A stretch of DNA of 64,000 nt from positions 15,924,594 to 15,988,593 of the forward strand of contig CM053259.1 in NCBI GenBank assembly GCA_028583405.1. The letters are read 5' to 3'. Shown here in pieces: positions 1-12,290 of the stretch (position 1 is the stretch's first letter; each line of letters opens with the position of its first letter). The position numbers and the translations under genes were made by a program. The notes beneath the pieces were generated by a model. The model searched no databases, had not been told where the DNA came from, and was given only the letters and a program-made list of their open reading frames with translations. The DNA is from Pogonophryne albipinna. Its lineage: Eukaryota; Chordata; Actinopteri; Perciformes; Artedidraconidae.

Positions 1-690
1 ATTTTCACAAATAGAATCAAGGTTTCACAAATCTCAAACTTGGTTATAAAGAATCTTTAGACTCTCTGGGATAATCCAGTCCGAATAAATCGGCTATGCA
101 GCGATTTAAGAGGTTCAAACACGGAGGATTGTTCGCTCAGCGCTGTAAATTAAATGTCCCTTAACTTTCCCCTTAACTGCCGAATCGGATGCTCTGAATC
201 GGAAGCCAACTTCAGCGTCGTGCTGGCAGCCGCAGTGAAACTCGAGCGACTAGAGCGATGCGATAGGAGCGTTTAGAGCGAAGCGAATATTCGCATCACG
301 TCCGGTCTGAACGCAGCATTAAAGCGAGCTCCGCGCTGCACTGGAAACGCGCCATTACATCACCAGAAGTCCTAATTTAAGGGGTCATTTCTCCCAAAAA
401 AAATAATTTTACTCACTATATCAACAGCCCCACCAAAAATATTTTCCACCAGCCGCCACTGGTTGTTACCGAGTGGCTGAATAGGACTACAGAAATTGTC
501 GAGGCCGTTGTACGTCATTACGCCGAACACGTAAACACTCCAGCCTAAGTTTGTTTTCCCCCGTGTTCTGCTTGAAAGCAAGTAGCCTACCTGCCTATCT
601 CTAGTATCTCTAGTATCTGTATATCTGACCATTAGAATCTGTATTATTTTTTTAACACCGTAGTTTTACAAATTATAGAATAATTAATTA
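1..690. other. Flank with 3' end of a B-family element
   Basis: I see no gene here. Bases about 300-354 read as the right end of the same family as the complete elements at 8796-9541 and 33676-34422: they share GCAGCATTAAAG followed by a terminal TGGAAACGCGCCA and then TTA. The inner part of the element is missing or rearranged. The rest is unique-looking AT-rich sequence. Confidence 0.45.
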
Positions 691-778
691 CCAGTGTTTT
701 CCAAGTTTACTCAGCAGTTTGTTTCGTTAGCTAACGTTAGCTAACGCTAGCTAAAGCTAGCGCTACTAGTTCTACGCA

Positions 779-2830
779 ATGGTTTGTTGCTTTGCTCCGG
801 GTTGCAGCCACAGGTCTTCGCATGAAACGTGCTCGTTCTATCGTTTCCCAGCCAATGTTTTCCAAAGGAGAGTCTGGATTCGTGCCATGAGCTGACGTTA
901 CATTTTTGTCCATGTCACGGTGAAATTTAAATGATGGGTAGTGACTGTATCGCCGTTTTAGAGATGGCGCTGCTGAAAAGACCGCAACATAAGTAAAGAT
1001 AATGAATAAATCCTATTAAAAACCTGTGTCGCTTATATGATAAGTCTAATTAGTACAAGCAGCATAACGTTTCACCATGTAACTAAAGATTGTAGTCAGG
1101 GAAATCAGTTTGACATATTGAACTAATAACAAATCACCTCTGGCTGGCAGAGAACTCTCTGCTCCATAGCTTCTCTTGGACGTAAAATGTACATTTTACA
1201 TTTATATTCAATTTAATATTCCATCCCTCACATACTTTTGTATATATAATAACTTATATTTTCTTTTTATGCTGCTGCAACACAAACATTTCCCAAATTG
1301 GGATCAATAAAGTAATATATTATCTTAATTAAGAAATCTAACTATTATAATTAGTGTAGCAGCTGACACCTATTTTCAATATGGATTAATCTACCATTTA
1401 TTTCTTTTAGTTCAATTTTGATCTATACAAATGTCAAAATAGTGAAAATGTTCACGAGACTTATCAAAGTGCAAGGTTATATCTTTAGATGTTTTGTTTT
1501 AGCCTATGTACTGTATGTCTTAAAGCTCTTATATGTGACGGTGTGACTTCCATGAAACTAATATTTTATATCTTCCCAACAGACGAGCTGACAGGAAGCC
1601 CAATGCCTGTTCCCGCATCTGCAGCTGTCATTTTCTTTTACAAAAGAGAAAAAGGGCTGTTTCCTTTAAAGCACAGAATGTGGAAGAGCATTCCTACTGT
1701 CTGAGAGGGATAATTGATGGAATGGAGGAAGAAGCTGCGTGTCTAATGACTGAGGAGGAAGCAGGTCCATCAACACAGGGGGCTGCTAATGAAGATCCTC
1801 AACCACTATCTGAGAATGCAGAGGAGCAAGCAACCACGGTAGAAGAAAAACTTCAATCTCAGCAAAGACACATAATGCAGCTAGAGATCCAGCTAGAGGA
1901 GTCCAAGGCAAAGCAGAGTTACTGCCGTGACAAGTATTCTGCCTCTCAGCTGAGTGAAAAGGTTCTTCGGGTGGAGACAGGATTGCCAGATAGAGACACA
2001 TTCAGTGCTGTGTGTGAGTATGTTGCTCGTTTTGAGGGTTCCATTACATACCCAGAAGGTTGGTTCCCCAAATCACTGAGTCTTGAAGACCAAGTTTTCA
2101 TGACCCTCATGAAACTGCGTCATAATTACACACACCTTCATCTGGCTGCACTCTTTCACTGCGGTGAAAGCACTGTCAGAAATGTGATTGTAACATTTAT
2201 AGAGGTTCTCCATAAATTACTTTTTAAGGACATAATGAGTACTGTTCCCAGCTGGGAGAAAAATAAAACCAGCTTGCCTTCTTCATTTCGGCACCGCCAA
2301 AACTGCAGAATGATAGTGGATTGTACGGACATCGAAATTGCTATCCCCAAGCAAATGGATATCCAAAAAGAGACCTAATCTGCTTACCGTGGCATGCACT
2401 CCTTCAAACTACTGCTGGGGGTAGCACCAAATGCTGTGATCACATACTGCAGCAAACTATACCCAGGATCAACAAGTGACAAAGAAATAGTACGGGATTC
2501 TGGTGTTCTTCAGCATTTCAAACCTGGAGATCTGATATTGGCTGACAAGGGATTCTTAATCCAGAACATTCTTCCTGAAGGAGTCACTGTCAACATTCCC
2601 CCATTCCTCTGTCATGGCCAACTGACACACAGCGAAGCACAGGCTACAAAGCTTATCGCACAAAATAGGATTCACGTCGAGAGAGCAAATGCTCGTTTGA
2701 AAGAATTTAGGATCCTAAAATTCATTCCATCTCACCTGAGGCACTTCGCAGATAAACTGGTGCAGGTATGTTGCGTTGCGCACTAGTGAACTTCCAACGT
2801 CCTCTCATAAAAGAGGTGGCAGAAAAATAT
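779..2830 (+). pseudogene. THAP-domain DDE transposase (broken)
   Basis: Exon 1 (779-891) encodes the start of a THAP zinc finger (CFAPGC, then SFYRFP and a conserved W). Exon 2 begins at 1583 after a good acceptor and completes the finger with the C-x2-H pair in CSCHF. A glutamate-rich coiled stretch follows, then a DDE_Tnp_4-like core: first Asp in DCTDIEI (codon 2319), second in ADKGF (2544), Glu in HVERANARLK (2679). Family knowledge: this transposase would cut and move its own element in the nucleus. Three lesions are visible. The base after ATGAG at 887-891 is C where a GT donor would be expected; an in-frame TAA sits at 2376-2378 between the first and second catalytic Asp; and a 5-bp tandem duplication at about 2770-2780 shifts the C-terminus. 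It cannot make a full transposase. Confidence 0.75.
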
Positions 2831-2869
2831 TGTCTTTTCACATGTAAACACATGTTTCATACACATCTT

Positions 2870-3055
2870 TTCAACTCTGTAAGCCCCCCTCTCCCCCTCT
2901 CAATCAACTTCCTCTTGACTGACTTTTCTGTTTATTTTATTTTACTATAATTATTTGTTTGCCTGTCCTTGTTTCTCTACCCTCCCTCATACTGTAAAGC
3001 GTCTTTGAGTTGTAGAAAAGCGCTATATAAATAAAATGTATTATTATTATACTTT
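2870..3055 (+). repeat. LINE 3' tail (L2-like)
   Basis: The sequence ends in GCGCTATATAAATAAAATG followed by a TTATTATTAT tail, a very common 3' end of L2-type non-LTR retrotransposons and the SINEs that use them in fish. No reverse-transcriptase coding precedes it, so it is a short 5'-truncated insertion in the older transposon. Confidence 0.55.
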
Positions 3056-3729
3056 GTTTTACATTTTGAGTTCATCATTAAACTCAAACAATGTCTTTAA
3101 ACTGGGTGCATTTTATTTCTTTTATTTAGGTTCTGTTTAATACACATGTTAATTTGACTCAGATGTGCTGATAATATCTGCAAATATAAATCTTTAAACT
3201 GTCTTTTTACCTTGAAAAGTCTGGCCTCTCGGGTAGGCTCATGTTTGTTTTCTGTCTTTCTCTATCAAAAACATTACTCCAAAGAATGGTTTATGATTTG
3301 GGATTCAGAGGCAGGCTTGAATCAAGAAACCACAATAGTTTTCTGCATGGACTGCCTTTTTTTATTAAGAAATATTATTTTGTAAATATGTTATTCTCTG
3401 TAGTCAGAAACCTAACACTCTAACAACCACAACATTGCAAAGGTGAGTAAATGTAAATTAAAAACGATTCACAATTTCTTAAAATTACTATATTTGAAAA
3501 TGATAGATTTATGATCTTTTCATCGAACATATGAACGACCCAAACAAGGATCGCAGCAGCTGCAAGAAAGATCTTCAAAGGGGAACCATAACATCCTGAA
3601 GATGAGTTTTCTCTAAAAAAAATATTTAATTTTAACAGCAGTGCTCTCTGAACTCAGAACAAGTCAATTAATATGCCTTTTTGTTTTTCTGTCTTTTTCA
3701 GAAAATAACCACAACAGTGACAAAGGTGA
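3056..3729. other. AT-rich spacer between the two transposon genes
   Basis: I see no convincing coding sequence, only short chance reading frames. It separates the 3' ends of the convergent transposase and nuclease genes and probably contains their poly(A) sites, but no single signal stands out. Confidence 0.4.
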
Positions 3730-5188
3730 TTATTCCGGCAGTGCCAGCTTTGGAAGCATGTGGGCCTTGAAAAAGTCCTCAAGAGCCAACAGGTTAGGCT
3801 GCCAATTGTCATCTCGGGCTATCGGAATGATGACACTGTCTTTCGTAGTCCAGACCACAAAGTAGCAAGTCTCTCTTGCAGTGAGGTGAAGCTGACCTTG
3901 CACTTGGTGCCAGTAAGGATGTTCCTCACGCAGGCTGAATGTTTCTCCCTCCTTACTGACACAGAAGCCCTTGATTTGCAATGCTTCACTAATTGCCATT
4001 TCCCTGGCTCCGTAGGGACACTTTACCTCCAGCACAGCGGAAGACCCTACCAGACCATCTGGAGATGCCCCCAACACTCCTGATTGGGAGAGCCACAAAC
4101 CTGACTCATGGACCTGCATCTGGGTTGCAGTGGTGAATGCCCTGACACCCTCACATTCATTCATAGTCCCCCACTGTACAGACAAAACACCATCAAGGGC
4201 CTGTTGTTCCCCTAGCACCCTGGCACTAAGGGAAGCAGTCACACGCTTTGACCTCAGGACAGCTCCAAAGTTGCTGGCAGTCAACCTTCCTTTCCTGAAC
4301 AAATGCCAGTTTGGGTTGGTTCGCTGACCAGTGGTAGCCACATGAATTGCCCTCTGTTACTCCTCAGACAATGCCATGCTTGCCACAATTGCCTCACGTC
4401 CCTGATGCCCAACAGATTTGATAATTTCAGGAACAGTAAGTGTTTCCAAGCTGTAGTGTTCCTCTTCTGGCTCGGGGGAGAGAAGCCAAGAAATTCCTGA
4501 GAACCTGCCCCCGAGTCTGTCCCTCAGCCAGTCACGATCTTCGGAGGTGGGCTCTCTTGTCAGCGGGTTGAATGAGTTATTGGTTGGAGGAAATAGCTCC
4601 TCCACTGAATGCGTACGTTTAGCTGCCTTTGGCTTCTTCCACTGACAGGGGGTGTCAGTGCAGCTGAAATTGTGGATGGCAAAGATGGCTAATGCAGCCA
4701 CATGACTGCATTTCCATTCTCCACGTGGGCATTCACATTTTGTGGAGAGAATTCCCTCTTCTCCTGTAGATACCTGTGGTGGTGGGATTGTTTTATTATT
4801 TAAAATATATTTACATTTGTAATGCCTTCCCAATTATCCCTTTAATTGTTTATAGCCTACTGTATGTTTATTTCATGGATATTTCTGTGTTTTCTGGTGT
4901 GTAATATTTGTAATAAAGATTTCATGTGACACATAAAATGGATTTGTTGATGGGAATTAATGTCACTAATGTGAATAAATTAACTCTAGGTTAACGGTAC
5001 TCTTGCTATCACTACTCACCGACACTATAAACCTTGTCTCTCATGCTAGCCCTGACAACACCGGTAAGCACACCTTCATCTAGGCTGCACTGCTGTACGT
5101 GTCCTGACTTGTAGTGATTCTCTCCTCTATCTACACTCTTCTTGTCATCTTTGTAAAATGATATCAGACTGGTAATTGACACAGCCAT
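3730..5188 (-). pseudogene. SWIM zinc finger plus YqaJ-type nuclease of the transposon
   Basis: Exon 1 is 5188-5020 (start codon 5188-5186, donor GTGAGT). Exon 2 is 4763-3730, after an acceptor ending TCTACAG. The phases agree (1 nt carried over), giving about 400 codons. Exon 2 opens with a SWIM finger of form CxC-x6-CxH (CECPRGEWKCSH), then a linker. The YqaJ/lambda-exonuclease fold follows: GRLTASNFG, the metal-binding SPDG and LEVKCP, and the HQVQGQL helix. Family knowledge: YqaJ proteins are PD-(D/E)XK nucleases of phage-type recombination; their role in the transposon is not established. An in-frame TAA at 4357-4359 separates the SWIM half from the nuclease half, with the same frame open on both sides. 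The nuclease motifs themselves look preserved. Confidence 0.75.
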
Positions 5189-5575
5189 GACTTCTAGTGA
5201 AATTCAGTGTGGCTCAAATGAAAAGCTTTGTTAAAATATGCAAGCGCGCGAAAGTCAGTTGAAACGATCTAAAGTTGGCGTGACGTTGAAGTTGTGCGAC
5301 CCTGCTGCTGTACTTTTTTGTAGTTCGTTTATAGCATAACGTTAGCATTTTGCTTCTGGCGACTAGATTTATGATTCAAAAATTATAAAAGTAGGATAGA
5401 CATGTGGATATTATCCGGCTGAACAAAACGTGATCCGTCTCTTAAATGTGTGTCAACCACAGACCTTATTTTGAGCTATTTTCCAAAATCCTATGGAGAA
5501 ATTGCATTGCGTTTTTGACGAAGGAACCGGAAGGAGTTTACATCCGGGTTTTAGGACGCGTCACTGCGGTTCTCT

Positions 5576-5945
5576 ATTTAGTAAGGTAAAAAGCAAAAAG
5601 GCCTCTCAAACGCTCTTCCGTTTACGTGTTTAATAAAGAAAAACAATTGGACGGTAGATACACGGATTAATTTAGAGTACTTAACGTAAGTATTTTTATG
5701 ATAATACATACTTTTACTCACTACGATTTGGAAGCAATAGCCTACTTTTTACTTCTACTGAATGTATCTATGCAATATTTTATTTAGTGACTAGTTACTT
5801 AGAAAGTTCATATTATAGGAAAAATAAATCAACTAATGACTTATGAATCCGTGTATCTACCGTCCAATTGTTTTTCTTTATTAAACACGTAAACGGAAGA
5901 GCGTTTGAGAGGCCTTTTTGTTTTTTGCTTTTTACCTTACTAAAT
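5576..5945. repeat. Inverted repeat with ~93-bp arms
   Basis: The left arm 5576-5668 (from ATTTAGTAAGGTAAAAAGC) and right arm 5846-5945 are near-perfect reverse complements around a 177-bp loop. The right arm is part of family C, because copy 2 carries a single such arm at 21541-21631. The left arm is therefore an extra inverted copy. Confidence 0.75.
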
Positions 5946-6040
5946 GGTCTAATGGTCATTGGAGCGAGGGGCGGGGCCAAACTCACGGAAGTGATTTCAA
6001 AACAAAAGCGGTGATAATATTATAAACAAAGGGAAACAAG

Positions 6041-7157
6041 GGCCCTTTCTCATTTCTCTAACTCCCCTCCTCGACTCCCCTCCTCGACTCCTATCCTCGA
6101 TACTTAGTCCCGCCCACAGGAGATGTGAGCCGAGGAGCCGAGGAGGGGAACCGAGGGGAAGCAGCAGGCGGTTAGAGAAATGAGAACTCCTCTCCTCTGA
6201 GCGGTCATTTTAAAGAGACGTCCATTAATGATGACAGGAGGCACAGCAGCCCTCTGTCTGATGGACAGATGTGTTCATGACCACTTTGATTCATTCACAG
6301 TGCGGAATAATGAGACAATAACAGGCTACAGATGCGGACACACACACACACACACATATATGTATATATTTATATACATATATATACAATTTCAGAATCA
6401 AACAGAGCACTCTCATATTAACGTAACACTATCAGAGACTGGATATATCCCCCCCCCCCCCCCCTCTCTGGTCGCTACAATGAGGAAAATAAATGACGGA
6501 CCAAAAGTTTTATTTACAAGTATTAAAAGTAAGCAGAGGACACCAAACCAACTGAGACCTGTCTGTCCGCTGCATCTACGCACACACTGTACCAAACACA
6601 CACACGCACCTACAGCTAACAGCCTAACAGCCGTTGTGTATTTTATTATGTGAAGCACTAAATGGTTTTAGAAAAATATGGACTCTTTGTTTGTAGATAT
6701 CTACTAAACTACAGCAAATAAAGAGAGTAGGCCTGTTATACTGAGTGATATATATTATACACACTGCTCTGGTTTCTGCACGGACATCACAGCTGTTCTC
6801 TCTGGAAACATCGCGTCGCGATGAGAGCAGTTAATAAAATAATATCCAGGGGATGCATGCAGAGCTGTCATTGGCTGAGATCAGTCCGGCCGTGCGTCAC
6901 GACTCTTTGAAACATCTCTGTTGCCGGAAATGCATCCACGAAGGAGCCGTGGAGGACCGTGGAGGACCCATCAGTGTATCCTCGGTTAGAGCTCCTCCAG
7001 AGAGCCTCCTCGATGCTCGATGCTCGGTCCTCGAAGTGCATTTAGAGAAATGAGATGTCCTTCAACATGGCGCGCTGAAATTCATTTCCGGGTCACTACC
7101 GGAGGACCGAGGAGTCGAGGAGTCGAGGAGGGGGATTTGCTGAAATGAGAACGGGCC
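6041..7157. mobile_element. Element A, copy 1 (nested in C copy 1)
   Basis: The ends are terminal inverted repeats starting GGCCC and continuing TTTCTCATTTC on the left and GTTCTCATTTC (complement) on the right, with both ends rich in CCTCCTCGACTCC. A 3-bp AAG flanks both sides (6038-6040 and 7158-7160). The equivalent uninterrupted site lies at about 20695-20712 in copy 2 of C. Inside are CA/TA microsatellites and a C-run but no credible gene. The 3-bp duplication suggests a PIF/Harbinger-like non-autonomous element. A second copy starts at 62977. Confidence 0.75.
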
Positions 7158-7329
7158 AAGGTGAATTTAGCGATCACAACGAAAACGGCCAAGACACATA
7201 TTGAGCCCAGAAAATGGATGTTATAAGGGCTGTAAATATAATAAGCCTCTGTCTAAAATGGACAACATTGTTAGGAGATTTAAACTATACAGCGATTCTG
7301 CACTGCGGTCAACTCCAAATTAGCTGCTC

Positions 7330-7870
7330 TTCATTCCTGCTATATTTGACGAGTGATACAAATATGTTTTACCACAAGTTCTTAAGAAAACTGACACTCT
7401 TGGACTCGGTTCTAGTTTGACTTCTACCAGAAATAAAATGAAGTACTTTTGCTGTGCACTTGTGTGAGTAATCCTCTGTCAGAGTCCCCTCCATAAGCTA
7501 CATAATGCATGTTTTTCTGCTATATTTGATGAATGATAAAAATATAATTTTACCATTAGTTCTTAATGAAATTGATACTGTTTGACTTTGTATTAGTTAG
7601 CCTACTACTTACAATACATTGAAGTACTTTTACTGTGTATTGTTTGAGGAATACTCTGTCAAAGTCCCCTGCTGAGAACAAAATCAAGCCACTTCTGCTA
7701 AGTTTGATGAGGGAATTCTTTTTTGTCATTAGTTCTTCGTGAGATTGATCCTGTTGGACTCAGTACTAGTGAAACTACCCCCACAAGTACTATGAAGTAC
7801 TTACTGTGTACTTTTCCAGTACTCCTCTGTCAATGTTCCCTCCTGAGAACAAGAATGCATGTTTCTCTGC
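7330..7870. repeat. Diverged ~180-bp tandem repeat within C
   Basis: Three successive units share the order: TTCTGCTAtaTTTGA, GTTCTTaa/gtGA, a GAAGTACTTTT block, CTCTGTCA and GTCCCCT/GTTCCCT. Units start near 7335, 7515 and 7690. The same array appears reversed in copy 2, split there by the BEL-1 insertion. Confidence 0.6.
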
Positions 7871-8180
7871 TATTTTGAATAAACGTTAAAAAAAACTTTC
7901 TTCATGAGACTGATATTGTTGGACAGAGTATTTTAAGAGGATGGTAGACTTGATATCAGCAATACTTCCAGTCAGTACTCCGGCAGCAGCATTTGTACCC
8001 CTTGGAAAGTCTATAGAGTCTGGCCTGGATAGCTGGTCTATCCTTCAGCACACTGACACGCTCAGTCACTCTTGTTGGCCTCTTATGATGCTGCTGTCTT
8101 TTAAAATATGATTATTTCTCTGCTCCTAGTTCATTCCTCGCAGATTCTTCCATCAGTCCCAGTCATTGCATGTCAGTCAG

Positions 8181-8792
8181 TATAGAGCTTTGAAAAATGT
8201 GTCCAATTCAACAAAATGTTTTTTTGTGAGTGAAGGCCAGAGCTAAATTATAGATTGTTTGATGGTGTAATTACAAGGTGAGAGAAAATAAATCCACATC
8301 CTCCTATGAAATGTATTTTATTTCCTTTTCCATGTTATACTTATACTTACTTGCATTATAACATTTGCATGTTGAACTACATGATAGCTTCCCCAGCCTC
8401 AAGGAAATACAATAAAATAAATGGATTCATAATTTTTTTTAAATGATAAAAATTTATACATTTCAAATTTAAATATAAAATGAAAAATAAGTTTACTTTT
8501 GAAATTATTTCTCACAAAAACCTTTCTAAATGATAGTAAACTATTAAAAAAGTTTTGGTCAATATACGTTTTTCTGCCTAAAATAGTTGAAATTGACCGT
8601 AAACTGTATCAAACACCACATCCATGGCAATTAACCAATTTTTGCCCGCTATTTAAATTGACTTTGGTTAGTTAATACAAATATTGATATTAGGCTACAT
8701 ATATAATTGATGCAGCAGTCTTTCTGAACACTTTTTTTTTTTTAAATACTGCAAATGAAGAATATTTAAAATGTTGCAGAGAGTGCCCTAAC
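8181..8792. other. AT-rich intergenic stretch
   Basis: I see no gene or recognisable repeat here; the sequence is AT-rich with homopolymer runs. Confidence 0.4.
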
Positions 8793-8795
8793 TTA

Positions 8796-9541
8796 TGGCG
8801 CGTTTCCACTCCAGCGGGTAGCTCGCTTTAAGCGTGCCGAGCCGTGCGGGGCCCGTTTTTGGTTGCGTTTCCACTTGGCCTAGTTTTGGCCCGGGGCTAC
8901 TTTTTCACATTTTTTCTGGCCCGACTAAATCGTGGTTCTAGGGCCAGGAACAACCAGGCTGAGTATGCTAAACTAGAGAGAGAATCGCTGGCAAGGGGGC
9001 TACAACTACAACAAGATGAACATATTTGACCGTGATTTAATTGTAATACACGTTTCAAAATGATGCCGAAGTAACAACATACTGATACCGGTTAGTAAAA
9101 ACCATGAATTAATGCTTTGACAAGTCTGCAGACAGACAGCAGGCGAAAAACCCTTTTAAAATGCATGTTTTCTAAATGGAGCTTGGCTAAGCTAACGTTA
9201 TATATGCTCCGACCGTCCACACTCACAACAACGGCCTATACAGACATAAATAAACCAGCGACTGTATTCGCCATGACACAGGCAGTCTGTGGTTTGTACT
9301 TGTTTAACTTTTGTCTAGTTTCTGAATAGATAAGAAGAGCTGTGAGCTCTGAGTGCTAAGAGCTAACGGCTGTGTTGTTTTTCTGGGGCTCTCATTGAAG
9401 ATGACGTCACGGCTCCGCCTACACTGCGTTACTATAGTAACTACCCCAGTTCCTAAACTGTATTGGAAGCGCAGCATTAAAGTGAGCCGGGCCTAATAAG
9501 GCCTAACCAAACCGAGCGAGGCCTGCAGTGGAAACGCGCCA
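8796..9541. mobile_element. Element B, copy 1 (Harbinger-like, TTA duplication)
   Basis: The terminal inverted repeats are TGGCGCGTTTCCACT and its complement, flanked on both sides by TTA (8793-8795 and 9542-9544). A 3-bp TTA duplication is typical of PIF/Harbinger elements. The 746-bp interior encodes nothing convincing, so it is a non-autonomous (MITE-like) copy. It is about 95% like 33676-34422. Confidence 0.85.
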
Positions 9542-9777
9542 TTACAGCAGTTGAAAAGATTTGTGAAAGGATAAATTCTTCATGGGCTACAATGGCTTGT
9601 ATTATCCTCAGATAGTGGTTTGTTTAAATAACTACTGACATTTTAATAAATATTGCAAAAAAGGGCTCCAAAAAAGGCATATATAACCTGGCCGGCTTAA
9701 CCAGTGTGTAATTCTTCAAGCACCACAAGATTCAGAGTTTATAAAGTACAATTCTGGGCCATTGATTGTGTCATTTC

Positions 9778-11643
9778 CAGTGTTGGGTGTAACGCGTTAC
9801 AAAAGTAACGGAGTTACAGTAATATATTACTTTTTGCTGTAACAAAGTAATGTAACGCATTACTAATGAAATGTGGGTAATATATTACCCGTTACAATGC
9901 TCAGTAACGCAGTTACAACACATTTTAACCCGAAATTAAATGGTGTTTTGTTTTTTAAGAATGTACTAACATAGCGAGACATTCCGACACCAGACAAATT
10001 GTGCGGGTAGATTAGTAAACCTGGTGTTTACCCTTCAGGCTTCGCGTCGGGATATTCGGGCAGTTGAATGTTATGCACCCTCTATTCAAAAAAGCGAGCG
10101 AAAAATACAAACAACAAATTGTGTCAGGTGCGCGTGACCTGCTCCGCTGCGCGTGCATCATTTCCAAAGTGGTTCCACAGCAGTGACACACATCTGTGGA
10201 TAATCATTTATACGAAAATGGTTAAAGCAACCATCACTAAACGCCAGCAACACTGTATCTACTGCAGACAACAGGTCAGATGGGGACATCACGTTACCCT
10301 CCGTTGTGGACACTAGCTTACTCCCGCCTGACTCGCCGCCCTCAACCCCGGGAGCAGCACTCTTCGTTGCCCGAAACTACGCCGCCCCTCTGCGGCCCGC
10401 AGGTGCCAGGATACCACGGCAAAACAGAGCCTGCCCAGGTATATCTAAACAAGTACCCGCCTGTACAGTGTGGTTCGGCGGTCATGTTGCAGCGTGTGGT
10501 ATACAAATAGACAATGGAATATTCATGTGAAAATAGTGCCATATTCTGCCATGCCTGTAGAAATGTTGGGTCAAAAATAATGCATACAATAGCACAGATG
10601 CCTTCACCACGAATGGCTACAAAAATATCTCATATCCCAAGCTTATCAACAAGCTGATGTTGCAGCTGAAATGTTCTCCAGGTCACAAAGTCAACCTCAC
10701 AGGATGATGTGATACCAGTTTTCAAGCACAGTAAATATTCTCTTCCCAGAGTATATGATGGGACCAAGGTGATGATGTAGTACATGGTTTTAATAATACT
10801 TTTGCTTTTCAATGTTTGCCATTTCAAACCATGAGCTGGTTCAAATAATATTTGCATTGATTTACAATATGTTCTCATTTGTTTTATCAGTACAGCTTTG
10901 AAGCTTTTGTGCTTTTCTTTGCCATAGTCCACTTTGGACTGGATGAAATATTTCAGGATTGCACTTTTAACTCAATTGAAATGTTCTCACTTGCTTGGTT
11001 TCAAAACATAACAAATGCCATAATCTGTTCATTGGGACCATCAATGCTATTTTTCATTGCTGTTGCCGGCCACTATTGCTCATTAAACTTGCTACTGCTG
11101 CGCCCCCCTGTAACCTCAGAGGCACCCGAGTCATTTTGTACTAAACACACTACAGAGCCCATTCCGTGTCCTGTTATTATTCACTTCCTCTCTTCTTCTG
11201 GTGATTTATCTGACGTCCAGCGCTCCGTCTTTTAACCTCTTTTCCTTTCTCTTACTTTCCTTAGCAACCTTCATTATAGTCATTGACAGTGGTCTGTACT
11301 GCTGTATTAACAACGTGTCACATGTTAAGAATTTACAATCAGAATCGAGTATTCAACTAAGCCGTGTAATACAAGTTGTTAGTAGCCTTAAGGGCCTACA
11401 CAGTTGTTATGCTATACCACATCGCCCTTCACTGGATGAATAATGAGCTGCTCTAAACTACATTTTAGCATTTAAAATTCTTTTGCGGTTATTTTGGTGA
11501 AAGTAACTTAAAAAAGTAACTAAAGTAGTGTAACTCATTACATTTCAGAGACAGTAATTTTGTAATGTAACTTATTACTTTCAAAAGAGAGTAATAAGTA
11601 ATATGTAATACATTACATTTTGGAAGTAACTTGCCCAACACTG
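9778..11643. mobile_element. hAT element E, copy 1
   Basis: It begins CAGTGTTGGGTGTAACG and ends CTTGCCCAACACTG, with a perfect 8-bp duplication GTCATTTC at 9770-9777 and 11644-11651. The 8-bp duplication and CAGTGTTGGG end place it in hAT. Just inside both ends lie GTTACTTT/AGTAAC-type subterminal repeats. No transposase motif is visible, so it is non-autonomous. Its copy at 35178-37796 provides the empty site for element F. Confidence 0.9.
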
Positions 11644-11811
11644 GTCATTTCTCCAAACACATACAGTAAAAATGCCTGTTTTGAAGCCTTAAAATGGTGC
11701 AGGAAAAGGACTTTACATTGTATTATACTTAAAGACAGGGATATTCAGTTAAGAGAAGAGAAAAAGGAAAGCAAATTGTTATAATGGGTGATGTAACATT
11801 AATCAAATCAA

Positions 11812-12290
11812 GTTTTATTTATATAGCACATTTATAAACGATTTTTGGTCGAGCCAAAGTGCTGTACATATAATAAAAATAGCCTACAGTAAAGACACTT
11901 TACAGCTAATACAACAACACAGATTGTTCAGAATAGCAGTATGAGAAAAACGACACCCTCTATCCTTAGAGCCTCACATCGTACAAGGAAAAACTTCCGG
12001 AGAAAACCCACAGTTTAAGGGGAACATGGGAGAAACCTCAGGGAGAGCAACAGAGGAGGGATCCCTCTCCCAGGACGGACAGACGTGCAATAGATGCCGT
12101 GTGTAACTCCAAGAGATAATACATTTACAACATAGACCAAATGTTTGGAAATGCATGTGTCTGTAATAAGAAGATGTCAACTACAACAAGATTAATGACA
12201 TACATAATATGAGGTCCTTGGCACTGTGTGATCATGGGGCATCACCCTTACAGCATCAGGACAATATCTATGGAGTCAGACACTGGATGT
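11812..12290. repeat. Non-LTR retrotransposon 3' tail fragment
   Basis: It opens with AAGTTTTATTTATATAGCAC and CAAAGTGCTGTACA, then GGAGGGATCCCTCTCCCAGG, sequence typical of LINE 3' regions scattered through fish genomes. I cannot assign the clade and see no coding part. Confidence 0.4.

Larger units (their letters stand above)
690..5290. mobile_element. Degenerate two-gene DNA transposon, IS4EU/ISL2EU-like
   Basis: Two convergent genes define this element: a THAP plus DDE-type transposase on the + strand (from 779) and a SWIM zinc finger plus YqaJ-type nuclease on the - strand (start codon 5188). A transposase paired with a YqaJ nuclease is, from family knowledge, the hallmark of the IS4EU (formerly ISL2EU) superfamily. 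I could not find terminal inverted repeats, so the ends given are only the limits of coding plus about 100 bases. A LINE tail at 2870-3055 was inserted between the genes. Both genes carry disabling changes, so the copy looks dead. A domesticated gene pair is the less likely alternative. Confidence 0.6.
5576..8180. mobile_element. Repeat family C, copy 1
   Basis: A non-coding repeat that matches, in reverse, the segments 12300-12610, 20046-20841 and 21541-21631 (copy 2). It contains a nested element A (6041-7157), a diverged tandem array (7330-7870) and an inverted-repeat end (5576-5945). The outer limit near 8180 is where similarity to copy 2 stops. No transposase is present, so it is a non-autonomous element or an old duplicated repeat block. 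Confidence 0.55.

Noticed and set aside
6228..6653. 141-codon open frame in element A
   Set aside because: Runs through CA/TA microsatellites and a C-run whose lengths differ in copy 2, where the frame is broken.
10879..11235. 118-codon open frame in hAT element E copy 1
   Set aside because: Not kept in copy 2 (37061 onwards diverges and stops early) and contains no transposase motif.
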